64,000 nucleotides of DNA from Epinephelus fuscoguttatus (lineage: Eukaryota; Chordata; Actinopteri; Perciformes; Serranidae): the NCBI RefSeq assembly GCF_011397635.1, contig NC_064769.1, positions 15,021,207 to 15,085,206 on the forward strand, given 5' to 3'. How positions within the stretch are numbered: position 1 is the first letter of the stretch; every line of letters starts with the position of its first letter. Below the pieces are notes generated by a model, which searched no databases, was not told where the DNA came from, and was given only the letters and a program-made list of their open reading frames with translations. Below are positions 34,001-42,145 of the stretch, piece after piece. The translations under genes and the position numbers were made by a program.

Positions 34001-36759
34001 AGCCTTGTATGCATTGCCTTCTACCTGTTTCAGCCAAAATCTTGGTTAAATGGCCAATTTCCACTGAATATGAACTTCCCCATGTCATCCAGGGTACAGT
34101 GACAGCTAGCTAGCAGACAACACCCCTGCCAGAAACAAAATATGAGTGAAGTTAGTTCCGCTATCTTGATCGGCATGACTTTATGTGAGAGGTAATTGGT
34201 AATTTTTTGTTTGTTTTTTTTTAAAGTAGAATTGTAGTAATAGATGTAACCAATTATTTTGAGATTTTATGATGCAACTTCAGAAATAAAATATTCCTAA
34301 AATCCTGCTTCCTATGTCTTAGCATTTTTAAGGCCTTAAACAGATTTATTTAAGATATTTTAATACCAATTAAAGCCTTAGTTTTAGATAAATTCATAGA
34401 TTCCTTTTAGAACTTTTTAATGATACACGGGAAACCTTATCCACATATAAAACATGGCTTAGTTTAACTCGAGTTAAAGACGTCAGAAAACTTCTTGTTG
34501 TTTCATAATGTGTACTGTTGTTACTTTAGAAATATTATATCATACAGTCCAGTTTGTTCAGTCTAGACAGAATATGTCAGGTCAAGAGGATAAAGCACTG
34601 AAATTTAATTAAGAGGCGAAATGAAGTAGGTTGTTGAACTGTATTAATAGATGTTGAATAACATGAAAAAATGTGCACCAAAAATGCAGGATAAACAGTC
34701 ATGGATGACAACACAGGCAGCAAATAATTAGAATATACTAACCACGGCAAATAGGATGCTGATAACAGTAATTAAAGCAGCTATAATATAACAAGGGATC
34801 ACATTGTGATAGGGGTCGCCAAGATCTGCAGTTCCTCTCAGCTCCATGGATCTTTATTGTGGTTTTTAGTTAAGTTTTAGCCATTTGTTGAGGACTTTTT
34901 TTTTTGCATAAACACACAGCGGCCGTGGGCTAAAAGTGTGAGCGTAAACAGTGTCACTGTCAATCAATGTCCCTTTAGAGTAATGGTGCATGATGCGCGC
35001 GGACTGACCACATGATGCTAATTAAAAGTGCTGTGAGCATAACACCACGTTGAACTCAATACACACAGGATCTCAAACCACAGGGAAAGCAGAGGGTGGG
35101 GGAGCACGGACTGGACCCATTTCCCCTCTCACAGTGTGGAAGCTTTCAGCAGCATTGACTGGACAAATAAGCGCTCCTGTCCTTAATGCAGTTAATGGAA
35201 TGTCACGCTGGTCACAGATACTGTAGGCTTTGTTCAGACAAGTTGTAGTAGGTGTCATATGATGGCAATCATACTGTGTAACTTGATTTGGAATATAACA
35301 GATTTCATCTTGCTCTTCTGTATGCTCATTCAGCCCTCCTAAAATCAAATGCTGCTTTTTGTATAATGTGCTGCATGAATAAAAAAGGAAGATGCACACT
35401 CTCCTGCTACGTTATGGTTCCAGTGAAAATGGTTTGCTCCATTTTTTCATTCACTTTACACCTTGGAGAGCCAGGGCTCAGCATCATCACTCCTCATGCT
35501 AGTGACTCATTGCCGGCATGATGACATTCATAGCTCTCGTAGTTGTGCGCCAACTTGTGCCCCTTTAAATGATGTATGATGGCCGAACGTTAACATGAGA
35601 CACGGATGAGACGAGACAAACATGCACTCTATGTCGATTTTTTGTCCTATTCCACCATTTCACTATCTGCAAGCTAAAACAGCTGTAGAGCTCACGGAGA
35701 TGCACAATGTACAGAAATAACACATCACCATGGTTACAAAAGCATAACGCTGTGGCTCCACATATACCAGACGGACTGTATGAATTAAAATGTTTACATG
35801 ACACTGATAATTGCTGTTTTTGTTTTCCCATCACAGGTTTTTCCTCTGCTTTTCTCAAATGCTGACCTTCTCTATTTCCTGAATTATTCAATGTCTTTTT
35901 TCTGGTCACTGCTCCTTCACTCAGCCTTCTGCTGTAGCCAACCTACATACACCCACTCAAGGGCATGTTGTGATGTGCCAATGAAACTACATTATCTCTC
36001 CTTTATCGCCCTCCTCCTTGCAGGTAGCTGAGCTTGAGTCATTGAAAGAAAAGAGAGAATGGGAAAAGATTTGGGAGAAGACAAAAACAGAAGTGAGACA
36101 GAGAGACCACCAACCTTCACAATGTATGTCACTCCTGGACCAGAGATCTTCTCACTTGAGTGTAGCCATCCTCTGGAGGGTTTGCTCACCAGTCCACCAC
36201 CTCCACCTGGATTCCAGTCCTCTCCACCGGGCTGGAGCTCGTCCAGCCGGCTCTTCTTGCTCATGCTGACGGCTGGCTCCAGCTGCGAGCAGGGGGTTGA
36301 ATGGGAGGCCGAGCTGCACAGAGAGCCGCCCACACCAGAGGCTGCTGCCGCTGTTGCTGCTGCTGTCGCCGCGCTGGGGCTCGGGCCACTGGAGCTGCCT
36401 GAGCCCGATCCCCCACCCCCCTGCAGCTTAGACACAGCCAGGTCCTTGACAGCCGAGGGCAGACCCTTGATGCCCAGCAGGCTGCCTGAGTTGCTGAATT
36501 TCAGGCTGGACACCTTGTTGATGAGGGTGCAGAGGGTGGTGCCTCCATCTTCCAGGTGGTCAGAGCCGTGGCTGGTGGGGGTGCTGGAAGCGGTGGTGGT
36601 GGAGGAGGGCTGGACCTCAGTCGGGGGTGTGTAAGATGTCTCGGCTGCAGACTGGGGGGTGGCCGAGACCTTGGGGTTCATGGAAAGGCCGTGGAGAAGC
36701 TCATCGACGGATGTTACTGACTCATTCCTGAAGCGGTTGTATTTGGTACGGTGAAGCAT
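15975..36759 (-). CDS. shc3: SHC-transforming protein 3 (N-Shc), 12-exon gene
   Basis: Phosphotyrosine adaptor that links activated receptor tyrosine kinases to Grb2/Ras, mainly in neurons. Exons on the minus strand: 36759-36115, 30769-30699, 26279-26216, 23642-23523, 22385-22332, 21002-20951, 20861-20732, 20631-20478, 20363-20270, 20155-19964, 16588-16263, 16103-15975. They sum to 2031 nt, 676 aa plus stop, with all splice phases compatible. Order of domains: long N-terminal CH2 region starting [10 protein letters not shown] (residues 1-200, with Gly/Ser and Ala runs); PTB domain about 200-378; CH1 with YYN and YVN Grb2-type sites, ending in a DLFDMKPFEDA motif; C-terminal SH2 about 581-671 with FLVRK at 601-605. 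The motifs [17 protein letters not shown] and RKSTTNPGS favour SHC3 over SHC1, 2 or 4. The gene converges on s1pr3, as in human 9q22. UTRs and alternative promoters are not resolved. Confidence 0.95.
16263..16588 (-). CDS. shc3: shc3 exon 11: CH1 end and most of the SH2 domain
   Basis: 326 nt. Starts by completing KPFEDA, runs through a Ser/Gln-rich linker with KAASVD, then SH2 from [17 protein letters not shown] holds the conserved phosphate-binding Arg604. Ends LLLVDPEGT in phase 0. Acceptor CTATACCAG, donor CACG|GTAAGA. Confidence 0.95.
16956..17752. mobile_element. PIF/Harbinger-like MITE with nested inverted arms
   Basis: Ends AGGCCCGTTTCCACC and CAGTGGAAACGGGCCT, flanked on both sides by TTA, the usual Harbinger target duplication. 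Nested arms at about 17220-17345 and 17437-17545 are near-perfect reverse complements (CAATCATGTTGTAACTAAG). Lies in the last intron but one of shc3. ORFs inside are chance. Confidence 0.85.
17985..18260 (+). pseudogene. Fossil of non-LTR retrotransposon reverse transcriptase (thumb region)
   Basis: The plus-strand frame reads [20 protein letters not shown], then [15 protein letters not shown], resembling the YLGHxI...DDxDI...ARKF...S region of fish LINE reverse transcriptases, and is broken by TGA and TAA. No intact enzyme. Lies in an shc3 intron. Confidence 0.6.
18395..18700. repeat. Common teleost interspersed repeat (LINE 3' region type)
   Basis: Contains GGCTGGAGCCTATCCCAGCT, TACACCCTGGACA, CATTCACACCTACGG and GGAGAACATGCAAACTCCAC, phrases that recur across fish genomes. 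It follows the reverse-transcriptase fossil at 17985 and may be its 3' part. Confidence 0.65.
18751..18782. repeat. (TA)n microsatellite
   Basis: About 16 TA units, then TTATATCTT. Confidence 0.95.
18989..19021. repeat. (TTGA)n tetranucleotide repeat
   Basis: About eight TTGA/GATT units in a row. Confidence 0.95.
19964..20155 (-). CDS. shc3: shc3 exon 10: CH1 region with YVN motif
   Basis: 192 nt. Contains [10 protein letters not shown], the second Grb2-type site (YVN), then an Ala/Glu-rich stretch and DLFDM, the adaptin-binding-like motif before SH2. Donor ATGA|GTAAGT. Confidence 0.93.
20270..20363 (-). CDS. shc3: shc3 exon 9: CH1 region
   Basis: 94 nt encoding [20 protein letters not shown] and a further 11 residues. 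TYYQGRH resembles the SHC3-specific CH1 segment. Acceptor ATGTCATCAG, donor CAGG|GTGAGA, exits in phase 1. Confidence 0.9.
20478..20631 (-). CDS. shc3: shc3 exon 8: CH1 region with YYN motif
   Basis: 154 nt. Contains an acidic run ([12 protein letters not shown]) directly before [14 protein letters not shown], the tandem-tyrosine YYN site that recruits the Grb2 SH2 domain once phosphorylated. Acceptor TTTTCCCTCAG, donor CAG|GTACAA. Confidence 0.94.
20732..20861 (-). CDS. shc3: shc3 exon 7: end of PTB domain
   Basis: 130 nt encoding the [16 protein letters not shown] segment and the C-terminal PTB helix ([15 protein letters not shown]). The long open frame visible at this place is a different frame; the real frame is fixed by the phases of both neighbouring exons. 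Acceptor CTCATCAG, donor GACAG|GTGAGG. Confidence 0.94.
20951..21002 (-). CDS. shc3: shc3 exon 6: PTB domain
   Basis: 52 nt encoding [17 protein letters not shown]. Acceptor GTCTTTAG, donor AGAG|GTGGGT, phase 0 in and phase 1 out. Confidence 0.94.
21260..21710. repeat. Interspersed repeat, copy 1 of a three-copy local family
   Basis: Shares ordered blocks with 45075-45480 and 48480-48675: AGTGGAATTACAACT, TTTCATCCCCATTCAAGTT, CTGCTCTATGGGCCCAA. No coding frame. In shc3 intron 5. Confidence 0.75.
22332..22385 (-). CDS. shc3: shc3 exon 5: PTB domain
   Basis: 54 nt encoding [18 protein letters not shown], nearly invariant across Shc proteins. Acceptor TTGACAG, donor CCCC|GTAAGT, phase 0. Confidence 0.95.
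23523..23642 (-). CDS. shc3: shc3 exon 4: PTB domain
   Basis: 120 nt encoding [20 protein letters not shown] through NLMTPDCKQ. The [10 protein letters not shown] variant is typical of SHC3. Donor CAAACAG|GTCAAT; phase 0 at both ends. Confidence 0.94.
23735..24985. mobile_element. Foldback repeat with GCTTAGCATAAAG arms
   Basis: The block AATATGAAGCTA...GCTTAGCATAAAGACTGGAAACAGG (23846-23900) is repeated in reverse at 24900-24975 (CTTGTTTCCAGGCTTTATGC...TAGCTTCATATT). This is a very common teleost repeat motif. Lies in shc3 intron 3, which otherwise shows nothing. Confidence 0.7.
25950..25984. repeat. (CT)n-rich microsatellite
   Basis: A CT run inside a longer pyrimidine-rich stretch (25915-26035). 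Confidence 0.9.
26216..26279 (-). CDS. shc3: shc3 exon 3: PTB domain
   Basis: 64 nt encoding [21 protein letters not shown]. The acceptor follows a CT-rich tract (GTCTCTAG); donor AAAG|GTACAT; exits in phase 0. The matching open frame on the plus strand is only a shadow. Confidence 0.94.
26355..26670. repeat. MITE fragment related to 10436-11034
   Basis: Starts TTAAAGGTCCAGTATGTAGGA; shares CAACATGGCG...CTC and GCCGATTCTTATTTTCAGATGATTAT with the other copy in the same order. The right end is not clear. In shc3 intron 2. Confidence 0.6.
26671..29870 (-). other. shc3: shc3 intron 2, non-repeat part
   Basis: AT-rich with no exon, RNA gene or recognised repeat that I can support. ORFs here are short and without family likeness. 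Confidence 0.7.
29871..30322. mobile_element. MITE with GGGTTTCCATCC-type ends
   Basis: The left end TGGGTTTCCATCCA and right end GGTGGGTGGAAACTAACC pair imperfectly. No ORF. In shc3 intron 2. Confidence 0.55.
30699..30769 (-). CDS. shc3: shc3 exon 2: PTB domain
   Basis: 71 nt encoding [11 protein letters not shown] and the following [10 protein letters not shown], a highly conserved Shc PTB stretch. Acceptor TTTGCTTTCCAG, donor AAG|GTATGT, exits in phase 2. Confidence 0.94.
30923..30956. repeat. Perfect 34-bp palindrome
   Basis: Arms of 17 bp, TTTCCCTCTCTGGGATT and its exact complement, with no loop. In shc3 intron 1, 154 bases upstream of exon 2. Confidence 0.95.
30974..31066. repeat. Inverted repeat, 17-bp perfect arms
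   Basis: CAAATCAGGGACTTGCT at 30974-30990 and its exact complement at 31050-31066, loop of 59 bases. Looks like a very small MITE. Confidence 0.85.
31067..33600 (-). other. shc3: shc3 intron 1, left part
   Basis: No exon seen. 31495-31860 reads like a dispersed fish repeat (AAAGCTGTAGTTGGTAAC start). A (CA)n run lies at 33227-33246. Confidence 0.6.
33690..33795 (+). repeat. 3' tail of a non-LTR retrotransposon
   Basis: Contains CTACCTTGGCCAGGTCTCTC and TTAATGGGACTTCCTGGTTA, then a TAAA tandem tail. Such a tail is typical of fish LINE 3' ends. Confidence 0.7.
33796..36114 (-). other. shc3: shc3 intron 1, right part
   Basis: No exon or RNA gene recognised; AT-rich, chance ORFs on both strands. 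Confidence 0.65.
36115..36759 (-). CDS. shc3: shc3 exon 1: start codon, CH2 region, first PTB residues
   Basis: Encodes residues 1-215. The ATG at 36759 gives the Shc3-type start [12 protein letters not shown]; an upstream in-frame ATG at 36804 adds 15 residues of no family likeness and is not preferred. Low-complexity runs: Gly/Ser around 114-124 and Ala around 130-140. Met166 (36264) sits where shorter Shc isoforms start in mammals. The exon ends in [11 protein letters not shown], the first PTB strand, in phase 0. The donor is AAG|GTTGGT, weaker than consensus. Confidence 0.92.
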
Positions 36760-36968
36760 ACCCTTCTCTCTCTTGCTCTCTCCCCTCTCTCCACCAACCG
36801 ACACGCACAGCCTGCCTCTTTCACAAGTGTGCTGGCAGACGTGGCTGAGCCGTGCTGATTACCCTCTCCTGTAACATAGCAGCAGCGGTACAGGCAGCAA
36901 ACGCCTTTTAGCAATCACAGGCCACCTGACTGTAATTTTCTCTATTGAGGTTACAGTGGTGGTTGTGT

Positions 36969-36970
<2 letters not shown>

Positions 36971-36995
<25 letters not shown>
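36971..36995. repeat. (GCT)n / (CAG)n triplet run
   Basis: Eight GCT units followed by GCC and GCT; reads CAG in the shc3 direction. Confidence 0.9.
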
Positions 36996-37000
<5 letters not shown>

Positions 37001-37189
37001 CGCCAAAGTCCAATCTGCTCTCAGTAAAATCCAGAGCTGCAATCCAATCCGTCAGAGAGAAATATATAGACACAATCCATGGAAACACAGCATTGAGGCA
37101 GAGGAAGAAGAGGATGGAGAGGAAAAGGTCTCTAAAAGGCTGCCAGTGTTGTGGTGCAGCTTGTTTGGTTTCCAGCGGTGATGCTGCTG

Positions 37190-37209
37190 CTGCTGCTGCT
37201 GCTGCTGCC
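37190..37209. repeat. (GCT)n / (CAG)n triplet run
   Basis: Six to seven uninterrupted units, probable shc3 5' UTR. Confidence 0.9.
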
Positions 37210-37313
37210 GATTTCTAGCCTCAAAAATCCAAAAACTAATATAACAGAGAAAGGTCTATGTTGTCGATGATCACGGATACTGCGAGGGAAGAGCAAATAC
37301 TCTCTACTGACTG

Positions 37314-37342
37314 CTGCCTGCCTGCCTGCCTGCCTGCCTGCC
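37314..37342. repeat. (CCTG)n / (GGCA)n tetranucleotide run
   Basis: About seven CCTG units, probable shc3 5' UTR or promoter. Confidence 0.9.
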
Positions 37343-37440
37343 GGCTCAGTGCTAAAGCATGACTCACTGATCTGAGAAAACCTTCTCAACAAAAGGCTTG
37401 CTGAACACTGCAAATCACTTCCTGTCGGAGGGAGAAAAAA

Positions 37441-40050
37441 AACCTCCCACTTACAGCACACTGGAACCAATCAATTTTTAAATTCCCCAGTCTGATATTT
37501 ATTCTCTGTAATTTGTTTTTCTGGGAAAAGGAAATGAGGAATGAGAGGTAGCTTGATTATTTAACTCAGTGACATAATTATTGAGAATAATTTGCTTGAA
37601 TTCTCGTTACACGCAATTAATATCTTATTAAATGGATGAACTGATAAAAGTTGTGATAAAAGGGTGATAAATGCAATAAACTAATTACAGAAATGATAAT
37701 AAATAAATAACGAACACAAGCATCCATTGAATAAACAGCTACAATCAGAGTGACTGCCAAAATCTTCTCTAACAAAAAATACAGACGTAGTTGATTCAAG
37801 AATAAAATCTCTATTTATGTTTCATAAAGATGCCATTTTCCTAAAATAAACCTCTATACAGGGAATCATTGAAAGCTAGAATACAGTAACATTTTGGTAA
37901 GACTGGAAATACGCAACATCATTCATATATTGTCCATGTTAATTTATAATAGCTGCAGAATATGGGCAGACATCACTCCTGGTTCTCAGTTATGGACTTT
38001 CAAAAACCTATGACTGCTTAATACACTTGTTGTTTCTGCACAAAATATTAATAATCAGGCATTAATGCAAAGATTAATGATTTTTTTCTATTAAATTGTT
38101 TTGAGAGCATTTGTCTAATGTGTAGCACTAATTTTCTATCAGTATTCTGCAACAAAGGAATCAAAAATTCAGTTCCCAACAAGGAAGCGGATACAATCTC
38201 ACAGCTTGTCTAAAATACCCAGCAGTTGGTCCAGGTTGAATTACATGAATGGCACAAATAAAAAAAAGAAACACAGCATGAACGGCATGTTTCTCAGGCA
38301 GATGAGTCAATGAAACAACCAAAAGGATAACACAAAAAGCCCATGGGTCTCCTTAAAACCAGCAGCAATGAAGCATCTTTGTCTCCCCGGTAGCGGCAAG
38401 CACACAGCCAGACACCATTCATGTAAAATGTCCTCAGGAGCATCTAGCAAAGCCGAAAGACTGACACTCATTCATAAGCAGCTTCCGCTCTCACTCTGCT
38501 GCAGATTTCGCACTGCAGTCCCTCCCAACATCTCTCTTTCCTGCCTGGCAAATATAGAAAAAAAAAAAAAAAAAAAAAAAAAAGACAGCACGTCTGCTTT
38601 CTCTCCTCAGAAAAAAAAAAGGCAAACACAGAAGCAGGGAAGAAAAGGCAGGCCCTCGCAAATCAAAAGAGGAGGCAAGAAGACAAAGGAGAAGAAGAGC
38701 AGAGGACAAAAAGCATGCAATATTTAGTCTTTTATGTGAATGAAATAGCAGGCTGGCATACCAATGTTTCTGTGAATGGAAGCAAGGCCTTTCTGCCTCT
38801 GCAAGGCAATCCCTTGGGATGGCATGGTCTTATCCAATGAGGAGCCGGCTGGATGACTCATTCAGGGGAGGCTTGCAGAATAGTGGAAGAGACCATTCCA
38901 GACGCAGGTGTACATTTTGTTTTCTCACTGCTGCCCTTTCAAAATGATACGTACATCATCAGATTTGAGATGTTGGCATGATTTAATAAGATGGTGTTCT
39001 GTTTACAAAATAAGAAACAAGAAAAATATCCAGTAAAGGAATTAGAAATAAAAATGCCACCCCCCTCTGGTTTTGATTGTCACCATTATCAGGTTTTTTT
39101 TCCACATTCATGTGAACAGTTACCACCTACACATTTAATTAGCAATTTACTGTTTATATGTATGAGGGCACATAGTACAAATGTACTAGAACAACAAATG
39201 TATTTTGGATTGATAAATATGGTTAGACATATATTTGGACATTTGTCTTTAGAAAAAACATAATGTGCATCAAATTTGATTTTATCATTAGAATGACATA
39301 CTGTATGCTAATATCAAATAATGTACCTTTTTTTGGAAATTTTAATAATATATCATAAAGTCTATTGGAATATTATTACCCTCTGAGATAGTTATGATTA
39401 ATGATTCGTTTTTTTCACTGCAAGCAAAAATATTTATCAGTTATTACCAGTTTGTGCAACAGTATTTGTTACCTACTGGTTTTGCTAGAAGAAAAAGGAG
39501 AAATTAAAATTATTTAAACAAGAAAAGACTACACTGAAGCTTTGATATCATACAAAATTTTAAAAACCATCATCATCTTCCAGTTTTACACTCTTGTCTT
39601 GTTGTTATTATTCCTAATAACTTGAATCTACGCCACAAACTCAGAAATCACTATTCTAGAGACCAAAAATAATGCATGAGAGTATAATAATGTGATCAGT
39701 GCAAGCCGAGTCAGTACCGTATGGAAGGAGTGCCAGTATCAAAGTGAAATAATCAAATTGAATTTTAATGTGCTGGTATTCATTTTCAGTTTGAATGTTT
39801 GGGATAGCACTACTGCCAAAAATCCAATTAGAGCTATATACTCCACAGTAAAATAATTTTCAGTTATCTTGCTAAATAACCCTGTACAACCCTGCTCGTC
39901 CAACTATGAGTTTATTCCCAAACAGGTTATGTTAGAACGAAATAGCAGTCACTCTGATACCATGCTATGCTATATTTTAAGACAATGTTCTCCTCCTTCA
40001 GTTCTAGCCTCAGTCTTCTTTTTTTAAAGATTATTTTTGGCCCTTGATTG
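37441..40050. other. Intergenic, upstream of shc3
   Basis: No gene supported. Contains an A-tract (38558-38583) followed by a purine-rich stretch to about 38715; otherwise AT-rich. Confidence 0.65.
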
Positions 40051-40057
40051 ATAGGTC

Positions 40058-40204
40058 AGTGGTAGCGTAAATGCAAGGATGACATGCAGCAAAGGGCTGC
40101 AGGTCGAAATTGTACCTGTGGCCGATGCAGCAAGAACAGAGCCTTAGTTCATGGGGCGCCTGCTCTACCATGTGATCTACTCGGCATCCTACCCTCAGCC
40201 TTTC
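40058..40204 (-). mobile_element. tRNA-derived SINE-like element
   Basis: The minus strand reads GATCACATGGTAGAGCAGGC then GCCACAGGTACAATTTCGAC, positions matching tRNA-type A and B boxes, followed by GCAGCCCTTTGCTGCATGTC, a phrase recurrent in fish. The B box is degraded. Confidence 0.6.
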
Positions 40205-40695
40205 CACATGACTTTTTTTTAAACAACCAACAGAGTCACTGAGCTTTTGTTTGTTAGCTAGAACTTTACACAATCTGCCAGCCACAGTTTTTCAGCAGTC
40301 AAAATCAATGATCGGCAACTAGAAATAAGAAGCCGGCTTTTGTCTACCTCTGTCAGATGTAAAGGTGTTATTTTTCAAATTTTGAAAGGTAGGAGAGATG
40401 AGTTTGAAATGGTCGACAGACATATCAACAGTATGTAAGGGGGGAGGGGCTCATGGAAGGGTCAGGATGAATCCTGCTGACATTTCTTCTTGCACCACAA
40501 GCAGGTCAACAGTTTTGTCTTTTAGTGAAATATAATAATAATGACATGTATTGCCATGAAAAGAAAATTCATGACTAAATGCATGTAAAACTAGTAACTT
40601 TTCCAACAGTCTCAGCTCTAGTTCATGTTCAGTGCTAATTAGCAAAGGTTAGCATGCTAACACACAAAGGCAAAATGATGAACAAGGTAAACATG

Positions 40696-40976
40696 GGCAG
40701 CTGTGGCTCAGGAGACACAGCGGGTCGTCTGCTAACTGGAAGATCGGCAGCTCAGTCCCCAGCTCCTCTTATCCCAGTTGTATCCTTCGGCAAAGTACTG
40801 AACCCCCTGCTCCCGATGGCATCAGTGTGCGAGTGCGTTTAAACTGAGTAGCATATTGCACCTTGTATGGTACAGTTGGCCACCAGTGTATGAATGGGTG
40901 AATATGACTCTGTAAGCGTAAAAGTGCTTGGAGTAGTCAGGAAACTAGAAGGGCGCTATACAAGTGCAAGTTCATT
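40696..40976 (+). mobile_element. SINE-like element (GTGGCTCAGGAG family)
   Basis: Starts GCTGTGGCTCAGGAG (A-box-like), then CGGCAGCTCAGTCCCC (degraded B box), GAACCCCCTGCTCCCGATGG, GAATGGGTGAATATGACT and GGGCGCTATACAAGTGCAAG, in the order of a well-known teleost repeat. ORF here is chance. Confidence 0.65.
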
Positions 40977-41459
40977 AGACATTATACTTGGTAAACATCT
41001 GCATGTTAGCTTTGTCACTGTGAGTATGGTAGAATGCTGATGTGAGGACTAAGCCCTTGAGTCTCACTGAGCCACTAGCATGACTGTAGACTTATAGCTC
41101 AGTTATGCTCTCTGCATGAATGGTTGCATGCCGATGAGCCAACGCGGGATCGTCATGAGAAAGTGTTTGGATCTTTACGGTTTCTCCTCATGGCAAACCA
41201 ATATTCTCCCAAACTGTAGGGGGCACTACATCGAAAACGCACGTCTCAAGCATGGTTCTCTGCCAATCCGCACCCACATAGTTCCAAAATGTCGTATGGA
41301 CTGGTGAAAACCCATCACACAGAACCCCTGTGAAGGACCATGTCTGATGGTGTAACATCACTTCGACCTTGCGTACACTTATAACCATTGCGCATGCATC
41401 ACGCATAAGTCAAGCATTGGTATTGTTAGTTACTGCAATTTACACAAAATATTTTAAAC

Positions 41460-42145
41460 TAGGGCTGTTAAGCAATTAAAAAAATATTTAATTAATTACT
41501 TGCTCTGTGATTAATTAATCTAAATTAATCGTATACATCAACTTAAAGTAACTTAAGTATTTTAAAAAATTCAATTCAAATGAATTTTGGCAGATGTATC
41601 ATAGTAAAGCTGCTGGATTTTAGACAGAATTGTCCCCCTGTCCTCTACCACCAAAACTCGACTGCAGTCCTTTGCAGTCCATTTTGCAAGGGAGTTAGTT
41701 AGTCCGTCACAGGTAGACTTACTCAGTTTGCTTCTAAATGCCTGGTCTAGTGCAGCTTGACAAGGCTGGCTGCTAGCACTATAGCATCAGAGGCTGTGCT
41801 AGCTCGGACCTCTAGGTTTGCTGCTACTGTAAATGCTTCGTGTTGAGGTGATATTTCAGGCTTGCAGTACTCTGATGGTATGCAAATTCCTTACTGCAGA
41901 AATTGCAGAGAAAGGTGCTCATACCAAATTTCATCTGGGCGTATTCTAAATGTTAATGTTTCATTCAGGGGGCCAAGCAGTGTCGTCTCATCTGCCTCCA
42001 TCATGTGACAAAGCCACTGTGGCCTTCAGTGGCACACCGGGTCAAAAGGCACCACAGACCACGATTAATCAGCGTTACATTTTTTAACATGTTATTTTTT
42101 CTGTGATTAATTAATCAAAATTAATGCATTATTTTGACAGCCCTA
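41460..42145. mobile_element. hAT-like MITE, TAGGGCTGT ends
   Basis: TAGGGCTGTTAAGCAATTA at left; the right end GACAGCCCTA preceded by AATTAATCAAAATTAATGC pairs with it. AT-rich subterminal ATTAATTAAT blocks on both sides. No transposase. Confidence 0.75.

Larger units (their letters stand above)
36760..37440 (-). promoter_or_regulatory. shc3: Probable shc3 5' UTR and promoter, triplet-repeat rich
   Basis: Immediately upstream of the shc3 start codon. In mRNA sense it carries two CAG/AGC runs (around 37209-37190 and 36995-36971) and a GGCA run (37342-37314). Open frames here have no family likeness. The transcription start is not visible, and the upper boundary is a guess. Confidence 0.45.

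Noticed and set aside
36059-36634. 191-aa ORF on the plus strand over shc3 exon 1
   Set aside because: Antisense shadow of the GC-rich shc3 first exon; no domain or conservation recognisable.
36759-36804. shc3 start at the upstream in-frame ATG (36804)
   Set aside because: Adds a 15-residue segment (MSVGGERGESKREKG) unlike any Shc N-terminus I know, whereas [10 protein letters not shown] matches the family start.
40058-40976. Possible tRNA genes
   Set aside because: A- and B-box-like motifs are present, but neither segment folds as a full cloverleaf by eye and both continue into SINE-type tails.
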